Origin: Ophioderma brevispina | Lineage: Eukaryota; Echinodermata; Ophiuroidea; Amphilepidida; Ophiodermatidae | Assembly (NCBI GenBank): GCA_023653785.1 | Contig: JAMKCH010001624.1 | Span: 1 to 64,000, forward strand | Direction: 5' to 3' | Length of the DNA stretch: 64,000 nucleotides | Shown: positions 21,530-33,136 of the stretch, piece after piece | Layout: every line of letters starts with the position of its first letter | How positions within the stretch are numbered: position 1 is the stretch's first letter | Position numbers and translations under genes: made by a program | The notes under the pieces: generated by a model | The model's input: only the letters and a program-made list of their open reading frames with translations | The model's database searches: none | Told to the model about the DNA's origin: nothing

Positions 21530-22860
21530 CTCTTGAGCAATTTATGTGACATAATTGTCGACTTCCTTTTACTTCTACCTGGTGTTTTGCTCACATAGTC
21601 AAGGTTCCACTTGTTCTCAATCTCATATGCTCAAGAATACTTGGCTTGCAAGGATGCCCTTGTATTGAAAAAAGTGCAAAAACTTTATCACCTGGCTTGA
21701 CTACTCTTTTCTCGCATCTTTGTCATACCATGGTTTTCATTTTGCCGGACTCGTTGAGATTTGTTATGGACAATTAGGGGCTCTTTGGAGCCTGTGTCTG
21801 AATGAGGCAGTCTAACAAATTCACATTCAGGATTTTCACACACATTTTCTTTCAGTAGTTCAATGGTACCCTAACTTTGTGACCAAACACCAAATAAAAT
21901 GGACTGAATCCTATGACTCTTGTACAGCCTCCCGGGAGCAAATAACAGGAGATGAACTCCCCATCCCATCCCTCTCAAATTCAAAAACAATCGGTTTGTC
22001 ATTGTTTCAAGTGGTGGTACCTTGCTAGGGCCCGCTGGGATTCTGGGTGGTATGCTGAAGAAGGTACTGGGACATTCCCAACTGGTCCATGACTTGTGGA
22101 ACAAACCTGACATGAAATTTGATCCTTTGATCAGTACCTGAATTGATTTTGGAAGGCGCCCTTATACTAAGGTGAAAAACTTTGGTTAAGCTTTCACTAT
22201 ACTCTGTGCCCTAAAATTTCTTCAAGGGTATAGCCCAGGGATTCTTGTGGAAGCACAGATGATATCCAGTAAATTCCGATTTCCTGACTTGGTCTTGGAA
22301 GTGGTCCTACGCAGCTATTAAGACCCTACTAATGGCTCATCAAATGCTGGTATGGGTTGCAAGGAGCATTAGGAATTCTGATTGGGCTGCCCACCATTTG
22401 ACATGTATGTGTGACAAGTCTTACAATACTCAGACACATCTTTCTGAGTGTATAGGCCACCAAAATGACTCTTAATTCTGTCATGTGTTTTCTAACACCT
22501 AATTCCTGCCATGGGAATATCATGGGCTTATGCCTATCACTTCCCTTATGGTATACCTTGGCACTACAATTTGATGCACGACTTTCTATTCCTCATCTAC
22601 AAGTGCATAGGGTGGCCGCCATTTTCTCATGAGGGAACACCATTTTGTTTGTAGAAAAATACCGGAATTTGCTCGGCTTCCTGTTGCGACAATGCCTATC
22701 ACCAATGTCCTAAGTGCTGGGTCGTGTGCTGCTCATTACCAGCTTGTATGGCTTAAAGGTCGCCTTTACAGTCCCTAACTCTATCATGCTCCGGCTGGAT
22801 TTCATCTGTTTACCAGCTTGTCACTTGTGTGCTCAGGGGATGGAGTTTCACTAACAGGGG
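21530..22860 (-). pseudogene. Retrotransposon integrase, frame-broken
   Basis: Reading the minus strand from 22860: FLMRKWRPPYALVDEE near 22620, then a VVHQIVVPRYTIREV segment. A zinc-binding region follows, with the H-H part disrupted and C-x2-C visible as CHTCQMVG near 22400. A catalytic-core piece contains the PES-G-LERYHQ-like stretch in scattered frames around 22030-21990, then LFAP and ESL-FSPFELVFG-like pieces near 21900. A C-terminal GDKVFALFSIQGHP lies near 21680 and CHIN near 21560. Known role: insertion of element cDNA into chromosomes. Several frameshifts and stops make it non-functional. It lies downstream of protease and upstream of the RT remnant. Confidence 0.75.
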
Positions 22861-23039
22861 AATTTAGTTCCCCTGAGAGGGAGATGACTCCAAATTCTCT
22901 AAACTTGAGAGAAAGTGAAAAGTACCTCTATTGGGACCAAGTCATCCTAGACGCTCTTCCTATGGGAATGTGTATGAGTATTTGGACTCATCACCTGCTC
23001 ACTGTTTCCTGTGAGGCTTTTCTAGTAATTGACCGTTAC

Positions 23040-23390
23040 TGAACCAGCGGGATAAATATCTATTTCCTCATCAAATCCACTGTACAGGGCCACTGGGAAA
23101 TATGGATCTGGGAGCACTTCCCCCCTGCCAAATCATTCCATAACAACATGGTACCCCTTTAACTGCGGAGTTCTTGGTCTAAAACACCAATTTTGACAGT
23201 TCCAGAAACCAAGTCTGAATTCAAATTCAGTTTGTGAAGAGGGACACTAATACAATCATACCTATCCCCTGATCATGGCACTAGTTCCTGTGGACTATCA
23301 ATATCAAATGGAAGTCCATCTTCCAATATCATGGACTGCGAGCAGCACGTGTCCGCATGATTTAATGGGTTTTGGATCTAAATAAACTAT
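23040..23390 (-). pseudogene. Retrotransposon protease-region remnant
   Basis: The minus strand gives a nearly continuous segment: MILEDGLPFDID near 23325, VPLHKLNLNSDLVSGTVKIG near 23220, and a LLWNDLAGGK piece near 23130. The SDLV-G-V and GNDLAGGKV pattern is typical of the retropepsin and adjacent region of vertebrate and invertebrate Gypsy elements. The aspartate triad is not clearly visible. It lies between the gag zinc-knuckle region and integrase. Stops are present. Confidence 0.65.
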
Positions 23391-23519
23391 CACCTGAAAG
23401 TGTAGACACAAATCCCTCCAAACAAAGGCTAAATTCAGCCATTACTTTTTCTGTGTAAATTCCCTTTTGTGGGATTCTTGTTTCTGGACAGAAGAATGAA
23501 CTTTTGACCCAACGTAAAG

Positions 23520-24790
23520 GCCACAACCTATTGGTTTTGACTTACTTTTGGCTTTCTCCATTTGTGGGGGATAGCCAGGTATCTCCCAACACCTGGACTT
23601 TGTATGTCATTGCTTTTACAGTGATGGCATGTGAACGGTGATTGGGTCCCACACATGCTTATTGATTAGCACCATACTGTCTTTACTCCCCTTTTCATGG
23701 GACCTGACTGGGATTTCCCCTCCCTGAGTGCTACCATGAGATGCTTTGTTAGAAACAGACGATGTTGTACCTTGTTTTGTGTACTAGTAAATCTTGGCTA
23801 GGCCTACTGTATGACTTAATTGTGTGTAAATGCATCATCGTCGGCCTTGACGCTATTTTCACGAAAGTGTCAATTTTGTTTTCATCACGATGCGTTTGAT
23901 ATCTGGGATGTAGACACTGTTTGAACTCTGCAACTAACATCACTCCCTAACGTTGACCAAAATTTGCCCGACTTCTTTTGAGAGAGGCCAGCGATCCACA
24001 AATTTGTTCCTTTACACGGGCAAATCAAACAGGGTCTGGTCATCCTTTTCATGACAAGCTGAATTTTGTCTATTGCCTCTGGTACCAATTAATATGCTTT
24101 GAGCACGATGCTTAACTCCTCATAATCACTACATCTGTCTAATGACATGGCCGATATATATTTTCGGGCTTACCAATGAACACTGACGTAGCAAACAAGG
24201 GTTCCAAGACTCCTTGGGCCAGTTCAAGCTATTGGCAATTTTCTCAAGGGTTAAAGTATTGTCTTACTTCTTGTTCCTGAAATTTGGAACCAGGCGAATA
24301 TTTTTGCCGCATCAAAACCAGAGGGATTGGAAGAGGCTGACGAGCTAGCCTGGTGTTTCAATTTATAACTCTAACTGAGCTTCAAGCTCTTTGTTTCATC
24401 TCATTTTGCACTTCCATTTCCGTGTGTTTCATTAATTTGCAACGTTTCCTTTCTAGTCTTTGTCTTTTCAATTTGCCAATTCATCTCTTTTTGTTGGATC
24501 TCATTTTTGCATTTGCATCTGCAATTTCTTTTTCTCATTCAATTCCTTCTCTTTTGCTTATTCCATTTTCTTCAATTCATTTTCTAATTCCTTTGAAATT
24601 CACTTCTTTTAACTGGAATGCATCACTTTTGCCCTGTTCAGAACCTCTTCTATCTTTTCCAATATGAGAACTATCACAAACATCTTCCTGGACAAACTAT
24701 TCAATCAAACTCTTTTGATGATCTGTTTTCTCATGGCATGTTTTGCCTCAAGTCCTAAATGCTTGGCGAGGTTTAATTAACTCAGGCTTT
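23520..24790 (-). pseudogene. Retrotransposon gag remnant
   Basis: From 24790 downward on the minus strand: a short helical N-terminal stretch, then a K/E-rich coiled-coil segment at 24660-24360 (for example ELENELKKME and EKELNEKKKLQMQMQ). A capsid/SCAN-like part follows at 24260-23750, with the pieces SDYEEL, LKAY and FKQCLHPRYQTHRDENKID. A degenerate zinc knuckle near 23620 begins CHHCKSN. Gag packages element RNA. Multiple frameshifts separate the parts. The plus-strand open frame at 24353-24667 is the shadow of the coiled-coil segment. Confidence 0.65.
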
Positions 24791-25023
24791 CTCAGCTCAT
24801 CCAAACTTCTCCCAATTTATTGCCTTAGGAACACTCTGGATTCAACTCCATTGTGATTGTACTCTACAACACTATATATTAACTTGAACCAAACTACAAG
24901 GGTTCGTACATGATAATACACACAAAATTTTGTATGCCAAAAAGTTGCACAATGTTACAATATTAATCACAGTTTGTAATGTGTAAATTCTGAACAAAAA
25001 AGGCCTCAAATTTATCTCAATTC

Positions 25024-25042
25024 ATCCCGGAGACGAGCCCCA
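25024..25042 (-). promoter_or_regulatory. Primer-binding site, tRNA-Pro-like
   Basis: On the minus strand TGGGGCTCGTCTCCGGGAT starts three bases after the LTR end. It begins TGG, complementary to a tRNA CCA end, and closely resembles the binding site complementary to the 3' end of tRNA-Pro, with a two-base difference. It primes minus-strand DNA synthesis in LTR elements. Position and orientation agree with gag downstream. Confidence 0.7.
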
Positions 25043-25045
25043 ATC

Positions 25046-26388
25046 TGTTATGACGTCTTGTGGACGCCTAAGGTCAGAAAGAAATACCGTCCAAAACAAA
25101 ATAAACGAGCCCGGCTGCCACAAAGATCGTAAATTATATATAATAAACAGTTTTATGATCTTTACGTTTGGTTCAGGAATTTTGGTTGTCAAAACATTAA
25201 AGTAAATCGAATTACAGAATTACACACAATTATTATACTTAATTGTAAACAAGATGTCCACTGTGTCCACATGTAGCGTTGCGGTTCAACGATATGTCCT
25301 CACAGCGAGACTCCAAAATGACACGCACAAGTTCATACAAAAATCAAGTAATAATTCCAAGGGACCTTCTCAGTCCTGAAGGTAATTTGTCCAGCAGTTC
25401 AAAGATCGACGGGAGACGTTCCTCGACGACAAATGTTCAACAATAATTAAAATCCAGGAATTACCACCATCAGTCTGTCGCTTTTGTCCTCATATAGGAC
25501 CACAACTGGAATCACTTTTTGATTCAAAATGAAGATCTTGGCTTAAACAGACGACAGCAGACAATTAGCATCAAGCTCCGGCGGCCGCATCCATAATATT
25601 AATCCTGGCACTAGATGTATAGAACTCAATATCCATTATTGTAGAGAAAAAAACTATAGCTATATATAATGTATAGCTCCAGAGCTCTAGTTCAGCTCCT
25701 CTTGTTTCAAACTGCTGGCCTGCAGTCCTTCAGTCACAACTGCTATTTATCCTTTCACACGGCTAGATTTCCCTTTCTACAATAATTCATTACATCATCC
25801 TCATGCATCTAAAAATTACATTGCACCATCAAATCAGATTTCACAATCTAAATTAAATCACTGTCATATATATAACTTTGTGGGGGAATTCCTAGGTTCT
25901 GCAATATTTTGATCTCAAAAGCATATATAAACAAGTTCTAAGTTTACATTCTTGGGGAATTCCCCACTCCTTATTGTGCAACTTTAAACAAGGTGCAAGT
26001 AGCAAAACAACCTAGGGGTATTCATTTCTCTCTTTTATAGTAAACAACAATTACATTTGCCCGTGAGAAATCTCTTCTCACATGAAAATGGAAAATAATA
26101 TTTTTAAGTTTAATCAGAAAAATGTGCTGCCAATATAACACCACATTCTGCATGACTATTACATTATCACCCTGTCTATAATAGATGGCTTTAAACATGT
26201 TCAAGGGCCAAAGAGATAGTAACAGTTTTTCCTGCCCAACAATGATGGGGTGGTAAACAGACAGAGCAGTGAGAGATTAATAAATTTATACACCTCATAA
26301 TATTCATGAACATAGCATGCTATTTCATTGGCTGATTTCTATTAATGCTATTTCCCTAGGGGAAATCGATTTGACTTAGTTCCCTACA
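25046..26388 (-). mobile_element. 5' LTR of the antisense Gypsy-type element
   Basis: On the minus strand it begins TGTAGGGAACTAAGTCAAAT and ends GACGTCATAACA, giving TGT...ACA ends, and is followed directly by the primer-binding site. Near its start are AGCCAATGAAAT (CCAAT-like, plus-strand ~26325-26336) and TATAAATTTA (26281-26290), which could be the promoter. The length of ~1.34 kb depends on the left edge being right. No second LTR lies in the window to check it, because the element is truncated near 21140. Confidence 0.6.
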
Positions 26389-26435
26389 ACCCTGTCCCCA
26401 GAGTCACAGTGCTGTTGTATTTTTTGTAATTAAAC

Positions 26436-26608
26436 AAATACTACATGGTTTATATCGGGAAATAGGGCACACTATTTTCCCTTGGTTACTGGCTACAGGC
26501 CTATCACCCCAAACTGAAGGGTAGGGGTGGTGATAGGCCCGTAGCCACTCTTGTTTTTTTACCAGAAAAATATGTGCGCAATTCAGATATACACCATGTA
26601 GTATTTGT
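26436..26608. mobile_element. Hairpin MITE, CAAATACTACATGGT ends
   Basis: CAAATACTACATGG at the left and CCATGTAGTATTTG at the right. Pairing continues through GATATA-type sequence to a strong inner stem, GGCTACAGGCCTATCACC / GGTGATAGGCCCGTAGCC, around a ~20-base loop. About 173 bases, non-coding. Confidence 0.75.
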
Positions 26609-26938
26609 AGATTCTTGATGTGATCTAAGTATTTACATAACAAAATTTTAATATTACCATAACGCTTAATTGCAATAAGGGGAGGGGAAAGGGATTTTCA
26701 TTTTAGAGGCGAGAATTTGGTGGCACATTCAAAAATGTATTTTGGACCACTATGTACATTGGTAAAAGATTTTACTTTTCCTTGTTGGAATGTTGGTCAT
26801 GTTGATTGTACCCATTTAAATCAAGACAAGAGTTTTGGTACAAAAACCCAACGGCAAAGTAGTTGTCGGGGGGTCACTTCCCCCCCTTATGCAACAGGGG
26901 GAGTGCAGAAAGAATAGAAGGACCTAAGCTGACATGGT

Positions 26939-27072
26939 GGTATTCTGAAAGGGAGATTTCTCGCCGTTTACAAGCAAAATTTTAGAGTATGTTGTAAGAA
27001 ATAAAAGGTTCCCATCTTGTAGGTCTAACCTGGTTTAAACCAGGTCTAAATTTAGTCCCCTTTCAGAATACC
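26939..27072. mobile_element. Short inverted-repeat element, GGTATTCTGAAAGGG
   Basis: A perfect 15-base inverted terminal repeat, GGTATTCTGAAAGGG / CCCTTTCAGAATACC, enclosing 104 bases that also contain the small palindrome ACCTGGTTTAAACCAGGT at about 27029. No frame. Confidence 0.65.
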
Positions 27073-27273
27073 AACATATGTTTGCCAGCTAACTATAATA
27101 TTCAAAACACAACAAATAATCTTGACTTTGAAGTACAAAATATAGGTATATAAATACCATAGCATATTACATGTCGGCTTCAAGAACAAGGGGATTTTAA
27201 TTATAACACAGAGAACAGAACACAATGGAAAAGAACAAAACAAAAATATAATAGAATTTTCACATTTATTAGC

Positions 27274-27350
27274 TTCCCCCCCCCTCCCTTAAAAAAAAAC
27301 AACCCCCCACACCCCTCCCCCCCCCCCCCCCCCCCCGGGGGCGGGGGGGG
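27274..27350. repeat. Poly-C/poly-G tract
   Basis: Long C runs (about 27317-27336) pass directly into G runs (27337-27353), with an A run between two C blocks at about 27291. A C-to-G switch like this could be two tracts meeting at an insertion edge. It abuts the left end of the element at 27351. Length is likely unreliable in any assembly. Confidence 0.7.
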
Positions 27351-27796
27351 GGGTACCCTGCTCATTCCAGGGGTTTTGAAAGTGACCATTTTCGGTTTGA
27401 TTGTTGCAAAAAATATAACCCTAAACGGGACCAGTATTCAGTTTTAAAATACCCATTTTCGGTGGAAAATATACCCCTAACGGACCATATTTGCAGGTAA
27501 CCTATACCCCCTCGCGGGACTGCTTCCTACGTGAAAAAAAACTATACCCTTTTTTAAAAAACCCAATATATGAGAAATAACACTGTAATACTGTAAGAGA
27601 ATTTACCCCACGCAGGGTTATTGTTACTGACTGTTCAAGTAATTTTCCCATGTTTTCAATGAGCCAGTTCACAAATCTTACCTGGAATTTTATTACCCTA
27701 GAGGGACTAGAACTTGATATTGTGAATTGTACCCTAGCGGTAGGCCCGCATTTGCAGCTAGTCCCTCCCGTTTTTTGGAAACGAGCAGGGTACCCG
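27351..27796. mobile_element. TIR element, GGGTACCCTGCTC ends
   Basis: GGGTACCCTGCTCATTCC at the left is answered by GGAAACGAGCAGGGTACC at the right. The interior has repeated ATACCC/TACCCT motifs (for example AACCCTAAACGGGACC, TACCCCTAACGGACC and ATACCCCCTCGCGGGAC). No coding frame is supported. Non-autonomous element of about 446 bases. Confidence 0.7.
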
Positions 27797-27949
27797 GACC
27801 CAAAACCCCAAGAAACCCCCCCACCCCCCCGGGGCTTTCGCGCTCATTAATATATTCAAAGAATATAAACATTGGACACCTTTAGTTAAGTTTTACATAC
27901 GCATTTCAGCCACGCTTCTTATTACCTAATCAGAAAAATGCAAATAGAG

Positions 27950-28710
27950 AGCGTCGCGTGACTTTTTGCTGCGTAATGAAGCGTGTACGTGTTTTAATGT
28001 ACCTTTGCGCGAATGCCTCTTGCGGACAAAACAAAAAACAATATTGAAAATGTAACAAAGTTTGTCAATTTAGACCAGATGAAATTTCAGTTCCTTCTGA
28101 TTTTCTGAGTTAGAGGACAAAAGATGTTTGATTCAAAAGTGCATCAAGAGTATTTTCATCACCATCACATTCACAACATACTCATTTGAAGTTCAAAGAT
28201 AAAGGTTATTTGAAAAAGAGCAGCTTTGAAATGGCGAGAAACGTGACTTTTTTTACTAAAACACAGATTGTTCCATTTCATGTTTCGCAAAATTTGGCAA
28301 AATTTTCAGACAAGGATAACTCCAAAAATAACCGAAAAAGTAAGGTGTAACTTTCCTACGATAGCAACAGGTCTTCGCTAGGAAAACGGTTTTCTAAATT
28401 TCATCTTTTGATTTCTAACTAAAGATATCTCCAAAAATATACTCACATTTTGGAAAAGTAAAAATCCCACTTTTTCAACCTTATATTTCAAAAAGTGATA
28501 AGCTCTTTTTTTTAAAAATGGAAAAATGTCCCTAGAAAATTTGTCTGTTTCTAAAAAATAACATAAGAAATCTGAAATTGACTGTTTATGCGGTCTGAAA
28601 AATTTGGGGCAAAAATCATGTGGTTTTTTTTAGTATTTTTCGTTTTTTAAGTTTTTAAAAGTTTTACATTAATATGATGCCACCGTCGGGTTCATAGTTC
28701 CAATTTTCCA
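27950..28710 (+). mobile_element. 1 kb TTAA element, copy 1, 5'-truncated
   Basis: Collinear with 47520-48094 and with the reverse complement of 57100-57800: CTTTTTGCTGCGTAATGAAG, GACAAGGATAACTCCAAAA, TTAACTTTCCTACGATAGCA-like, and GGTTCATAGTTCCAATTTT at the end. The first ~240 bases of the family are missing. They are replaced by TTTCGCGCTC-type sequence that resembles the start of the TGACCT family. No TTAA end is left. No coding frame. Confidence 0.7.
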
Positions 28711-28959
28711 ATTGGATGCATGCACTGGGCTATTATGGATAAATACACACTTTACATTCTGAGGTGAAATAAAACCATTTTTTAAATTACTCATGTACAG
28801 AAATGTTACATTATTATGTATGCTATACCATATCCATTGTAAAACTACTACTACTGGCATATTGCAAAGTGCCACATATGACCAGAGGTAACTGAGCCTG
28901 TTTATACAAAGACATGGTATGTGTCTTTGGCCAGTCTGTTACCTTAGTATTGTAAATAA
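28711..28959. other. Unassigned spacer
   Basis: AT-rich sequence between the truncated TTAA element and the next repeat. The minus-strand open frame at 28669-28875 spans the element boundary and shows no domain. Confidence 0.4.
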
Positions 28960-29360
28960 ACGACCCCAAATCTACAGTTTTTATATTCAAATACTATTAA
29001 TACCTGGAAGGCAAAGAATAATCCAAGGAATATCCATGGGTAGTAGTAGCAATCATGATATCACTACATATCGCCTTGTTTGGCTTCAAAGGGGAACAAC
29101 AAAAGAAATAATATGCACGCGGGTTGCTTTTTCAACACCGCCTTGTGTGTTTGACAAATGGAGAGGTCAAACAGTATTCCCTTTGGAGGGAAACCACAAA
29201 AAACTGTATTTGTACAGACTTGGACTGAAGACGACATGATGATGAGGAAGAATGGCGGGAAACAACTACAGACAAGTACGTACCCAAGCACAATCTGGTA
29301 CGAAACAAAGAGCATCACCAAGAGTGGAGAGTTATGTATATCCCCATCCACCAACCGCGT
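28960..29360 (+). repeat. Dispersed repeat X, copy 1
   Basis: Contains AATACCTGGAAGGCAAAGAA-like sequence (also at 31135), GGAACAACAAAAGAAAT (also at 33137), TATTTGTACAGACTTGGACT (also at 33834) and TATCCCCATCCACCAAC (also at 34112). The encoded frame VQTWTEDD appears in both main copies but diverges directly after, so it is not a gene. At both 29 kb and 34 kb it is followed by a pyrimidine minisatellite and then a TGACCT-family repeat. Confidence 0.6.
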
Positions 29361-29479
29361 ATATCACCGGAAAAAAAAACTTTAAAAAAAACCAGGGTAA
29401 ACGTAACAACACATATGATTCCAATTCACAAAAGGAATCATCTCCCTGTCAAAAAATATATATCTAAGGTAAAAAATAA

Positions 29480-29790
29480 ACAATCACTTAAATACACAAA
29501 CTTCCAAAAACAAATATCCCCTTTCCCAAATTAACTCTATCTGACCGTCCCCAAAACATCTCTATCATCATTCACAACATTCACACTCCCTTCCCAAACA
29601 ATCCCTTCCCAACCCAACCATTACAACAAAACATCTCCACATACTAAACAAAGCAATCTCCGCCTTCCCCATCTCCCCTTCCCAACATTCCCTTCCCAAC
29701 ATTCCATCGTACCCTTCCCAACACACATCTTACCCTTTCCCAACACACTCCAAAACATCCACTGCCAAACATCCCTATCTGATCTCCCTT
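29480..29790. repeat. Pyrimidine-rich minisatellite (CCTTCCCAACA), block 1
   Basis: Irregular units such as CCCTTCCCAACATTCC, CCCTTCCCAACACACATCT and CCCCTTCCCAACATTCC. The opposite strand is G-rich, giving the open frames seen on the minus strand, which are repeat translations. The same family is at 34130-34450. Confidence 0.65.
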
Positions 29791-29974
29791 TAATTGTGCT
29801 TGACAACATCTGCCGCCATTATGTAAACTCATAGTGGTTTGTAGGGCTATTGTAACGCAGTGCCCACTGGGAGGATGCTTGCAACCTGATCACCACGGTG
29901 CCCATGTTTTAAAAGGTAACTCCTGGTTCCAGGGATGAGATTGCAAAATTTCCAAAAAGGATGAAAAGAAAGAA

Positions 29975-30518
29975 CTAGAATTTCGCGGTTTCTCTCTCGC
30001 TTTCACGCTCGCTATATTCAAGAATATAAGCTGTGGGCCGCTCCATGACCTTTTTAACCTTGGCACATGACCTTGACCTCACTCATCAACATATGAGGGA
30101 TCCCATGGTGCACCCTATGACAGCGTTTTGGTTCCCATTGAAATTCACTTTTCAATTGAGATCAATTTTTAAAAAAACTTAACATTTTATTGACACACAT
30201 GAATGAGAAGATTTCAATAGCTTCCAACACATCATTGGCTTCCATGGAGGTTTTTTGTAGCAGGTACTAGAGGGATCGTTAGTGATGAGAACATGGCTAA
30301 ATGACAGTAACTTGGTCACAAACTTTGCATTTTAAAGATATTCATCGTCTAAACGATCCACATGTTTCAACCTGTACAAAACTTCCAATGGAAGCAATGC
30401 ATTGTGGGAAGCTACTGGGTATCTTCTCTCTTACACACATTATCCACACATACATCCACAACAGACTCACAACGAGTTGCTAAGTGGTCCGCCAGCTATA
30501 GCTTGCGGCCCCACAAAC
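29975..30518 (+). repeat. TGACCT-rich dispersed repeat, copy A
   Basis: Starts CTAGAATTTCGCGG and passes through TTTCACGCTCGCTATATTCA. It then contains TGACCTTGACCTCA and AACATATGAGGGATCCCATG, and ends GCCAGCTATAGCTTGCGGCC. About 170 bases of unrelated sequence (about 30205-30400) sit between the GGTTCC-type centre and the CACACA-rich tail. One of six members in the window. Confidence 0.7.
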
Positions 30519-31094
30519 GGAGGAAGTTGCAAAATCTCCTATACTTTGGTACAGGGGTAAAAGGAGAATCCTCCAATCGGAGGAAAAATCCAGACCCGGG
30601 ATGTGGGTCTTTGCCAAGGCTTTACCAGTAGCTAAGTCAGGCGCGGGATCCAGAGGGGGCAGTTCGCCTCCTGGTAATTCTGTCTGCAAATTCTTCAAAA
30701 TCAGCCCATTTTGGACAAGATTAGCCTCTAAGCCTCCCGTAACTTTTAACTTTTTCAAATCCTGGACCAGCCCCTGGCTCTTTTAAATAACATGAATTGC
30801 AGCACACTGATTTACCCAACTAAAGTAAAGAATTAAGCTGAAAATGCATCATCAAACATCATCATGAATATTAATCTTGTATTTTGTAACATATTGTGGC
30901 TAAATTTATTCAGTGCATAGGAAATCGTTTGATCAAATATTTTCACCTCTAAATACAGACTTGTGAAATCTCGGATTAAAAACAATTTTATTAAATTTAC
31001 ACACGAAAAGTGAGCCCAAGCCCGGGATATAAAATTTCTGCTGCCAATGTACTGGATACTGCGACTCGAAGACTTGAGTGAGGTGTAGCAAAGC
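30519..31094. other. Unassigned spacer
   Basis: GC-richer patch at 30590-30780 with short open frames on both strands and no domain. The remainder is AT-rich. No repeat recognised except an ACGGAGGAAG / CCTCCAATCGGAGG local inverted motif near 30520-30585. Confidence 0.4.
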
Positions 31095-31200
31095 GACTCC
31101 CAAATCTACAAGTTTTTATCTTTCAACTACATAATACCTGGAAGGCAAAGAATAATCCCAGGAATATCCATGGGTAGTAGTAGCAATCATGATATCCAGG
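31095..31200 (+). repeat. Dispersed repeat X, partial copy
   Basis: Matches 28960-29070 with few changes, including ATACCTGGAAGGCAAAGAAT and GGTAGTAGTAGCAATCATGA. It is cut off at 31196 by sequence beginning CAGGGCCGTCGCTAG, which has the look of a DNA-element terminus, although no partner end was found. Confidence 0.65.
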
Positions 31201-31399
31201 GCCGTCGCTAGACATTTTGTCAAGGGGGGTGTAAACTAAAGAAATGATATTGCCCCAGTAAGAGTCCTTGGAAGCGTGGTGAGCATATAAAACAATGCAA
31301 CTAACGGCATGCGGTTTGGGCCTACTTAAGGGCCATTAAAAAGTTTCCTAAGTAGATGCCCTTAGAGACCATTTCTTGTTGATCGTTCGAATCAATCTG

Positions 31400-32060
31400 C
31401 ACACCACAAGTGCCTTAACACAAGGGCACAAACCGGAAAGCCCTGAACGGGTGGAGTGCAGGGGCCCGATTTAGGGCCCCTGGTGGGGTGAAGAGGCAGA
31501 ACAGCCGGGGGTCCAGGGGCAGAGCCCCCGGAAGCTCTTGGATTTGAGCTATTCAGAATCTTCAAGATGGCCACTTTTTGAGTAGTAAACTGTAATCAAT
31601 GCAAAGAAAAGACTGAATTCTAACTTTGCTCACTGAAACGGGCAGTAATATGCCTAAGCTTGTACTACCGAGGGGAACTATACACATAGCGAGCGCCAAT
31701 GTCTGTGGGTGTAGGAGCAGAGCCTCTGCCAGGGGTCCAGGGGGCAAAGCCCCGGAAGCTCTTGGATTTGAGCAATTCAGAACCTTTAAGATTGCCACTT
31801 TTTAAGGGGTAAATAGTAATCAATTCAAATAAAAGACTGGTTTCTAACTTTGCTCACTGAGACGGACAGTATATAAGCTTGTACTACTGAGGGGAGCTAC
31901 TCATAGGGAGCGCCAATGTCTTTAACGGGTGGGGTGCAGAGCAGAGCCCCTCCGGGGGTCCAGGGGGCCCCCCCCGGAGCCCCCGGAAGCTCTTGGATTT
32001 GAGCTATTAAGATGGGGGATTTTGAAGGGTAAAACGTATAGTAATTCAAATGAAAGATTG
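31400..32060 (+). repeat. Tandem repeat, ~225 bp x 3
   Basis: GGAAGCTCTTGGATTTGAGC occurs at about 31530, 31754 and 31986, spacing about 223 and 232. Each unit also has GTCCAGGGGGC-type sequence with GAGCCCC before it, and, after it, a stretch with AAAAGACTG and AACTTTGCTCACTGA. The short minus-strand open frames (31392-31574, 31562-31798, 31897-32136) are the same repeat read antisense. Confidence 0.75.
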
Positions 32061-32551
32061 GGCACTTAACCCAATCAGCGGCAAGTAGTCCAGATAGTTT
32101 ATGGTGCCTGGGGGCTAGGAAACCGATCCCTACCAATTTTTTTTTCTTGCCACTTCAGCTCCTCAAATGAAAATTCCCCTAACACTGGTACAAAACCAAC
32201 TAGGCGGAATGGCCCATATGGCTATACTGTTTTGCCCATGCCACTTTTTTTTTTTTTTTTAATTTTTCTTTTTTTATAATTTGTTATGAAATATTCCTCT
32301 ATACAGTACTGTTGGCACATTAGCAATTCTTGATTACTCTGTGGGGCTAAACTTGAAACAAAACTAGTTGGCTTGAGGGGAATCCCATTTTAAATATACA
32401 TATTTGGATTTATGCTAAGCTGGAGTTCCAAATCTTATGCGTCTGAAGCCATTCTCTCCGTTTCTGTTTCTTCTTTCTTTCCCATCTTTTTTTATTAAGC
32501 TTTCTTTTCGTTTTACTTCTCTCTCTCCTCTCCTGTCGTCTCTTTCTCTCT

Positions 32552-33006
32552 TTTTGTGGGCGCCCAGCCTATAGCTGGCAGGACCACTTAGCAATCCGTT
32601 TTTTTTTTTTTTTTTTTAATTTCTTTGTGTTTGTGTTTGTGTGATGTGTGTGTCAAAAATTGTTAGTTTTTTTTTAAATTGACCTCATTGAAAAGTTAAA
32701 CTTCAATTGGAACCAAACTTCTGTCACCCTAGTGCACAATGGATCCCTCATATGTTGATGAGGTCAAAGGTCATGTTGAAAGGTCAAGGTCCAGGTTGTA
32801 GGTCAAGTTGAAAATTGGCTAAAAATTAAATTGAATCTAATTGAAAACTTGAAGTTCAATGGAACCAAACTTTTGTCAGGTGCACCATGTGATCCCCTCA
32901 TAGTTGATGATAAGCAAAGTCACGTGCCAGGTCAAAGGTCATGGGGCGGCCCACAGCTTATATCTTTGAATATAGCGAGCGCGAAAGCCGAGAACCGCAA
33001 ATTCAG
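32552..33006 (-). repeat. TGACCT-rich dispersed repeat, copy B
   Basis: Inverted full-length member. On the plus strand it opens TTTTTGTGGGCGCCCAG and CTATAGCTGGCAGG. It holds AGGTCAAAGGTCA at 32761-32773 and again at 32929-32941, and closes GCGAGCGCGAAAGCCGAGAA. A poly-T run (~32600) and TG-rich microsatellite correspond to the CA-rich tail of the plus-strand copies. Confidence 0.75.
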
Positions 33007-33136
33007 TTTCTTCTCTTTTCCTTTCTTCTCTTTTTTTTTGAGGATCGCTGGGGGGGGGTGTTTCCCCCCCCCCCCACACCCCCCCATGGCGACTGTCCCT
33101 GATGATTCACTAACTATCTCCTTGTTTTCTTCAAAT

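Noticed and set aside
22860..23040. Deletion of RT between protease and integrase
   Set aside because: The first idea was a lost RT domain, but RT-like sequence follows the integrase, so the integrase-before-RT order explains the short gap.
24353..24667. Plus-strand 104-residue Ser/Leu/Phe-rich frame
   Set aside because: It is the antisense shadow of the K/E-rich gag coiled-coil segment on the minus strand.
26670..26695. Polypurine tract AAGGGGAGGGGAAAGGGA near the LTR
   Set aside because: It is on the plus strand and outside the 5' end of a minus-strand element, so it cannot be that element's polypurine tract.
31196..31240. DNA element starting CAGGGCCGTCGCTAG
   Set aside because: The terminus looks typical, but no inverted partner was found downstream, so no element could be delimited.
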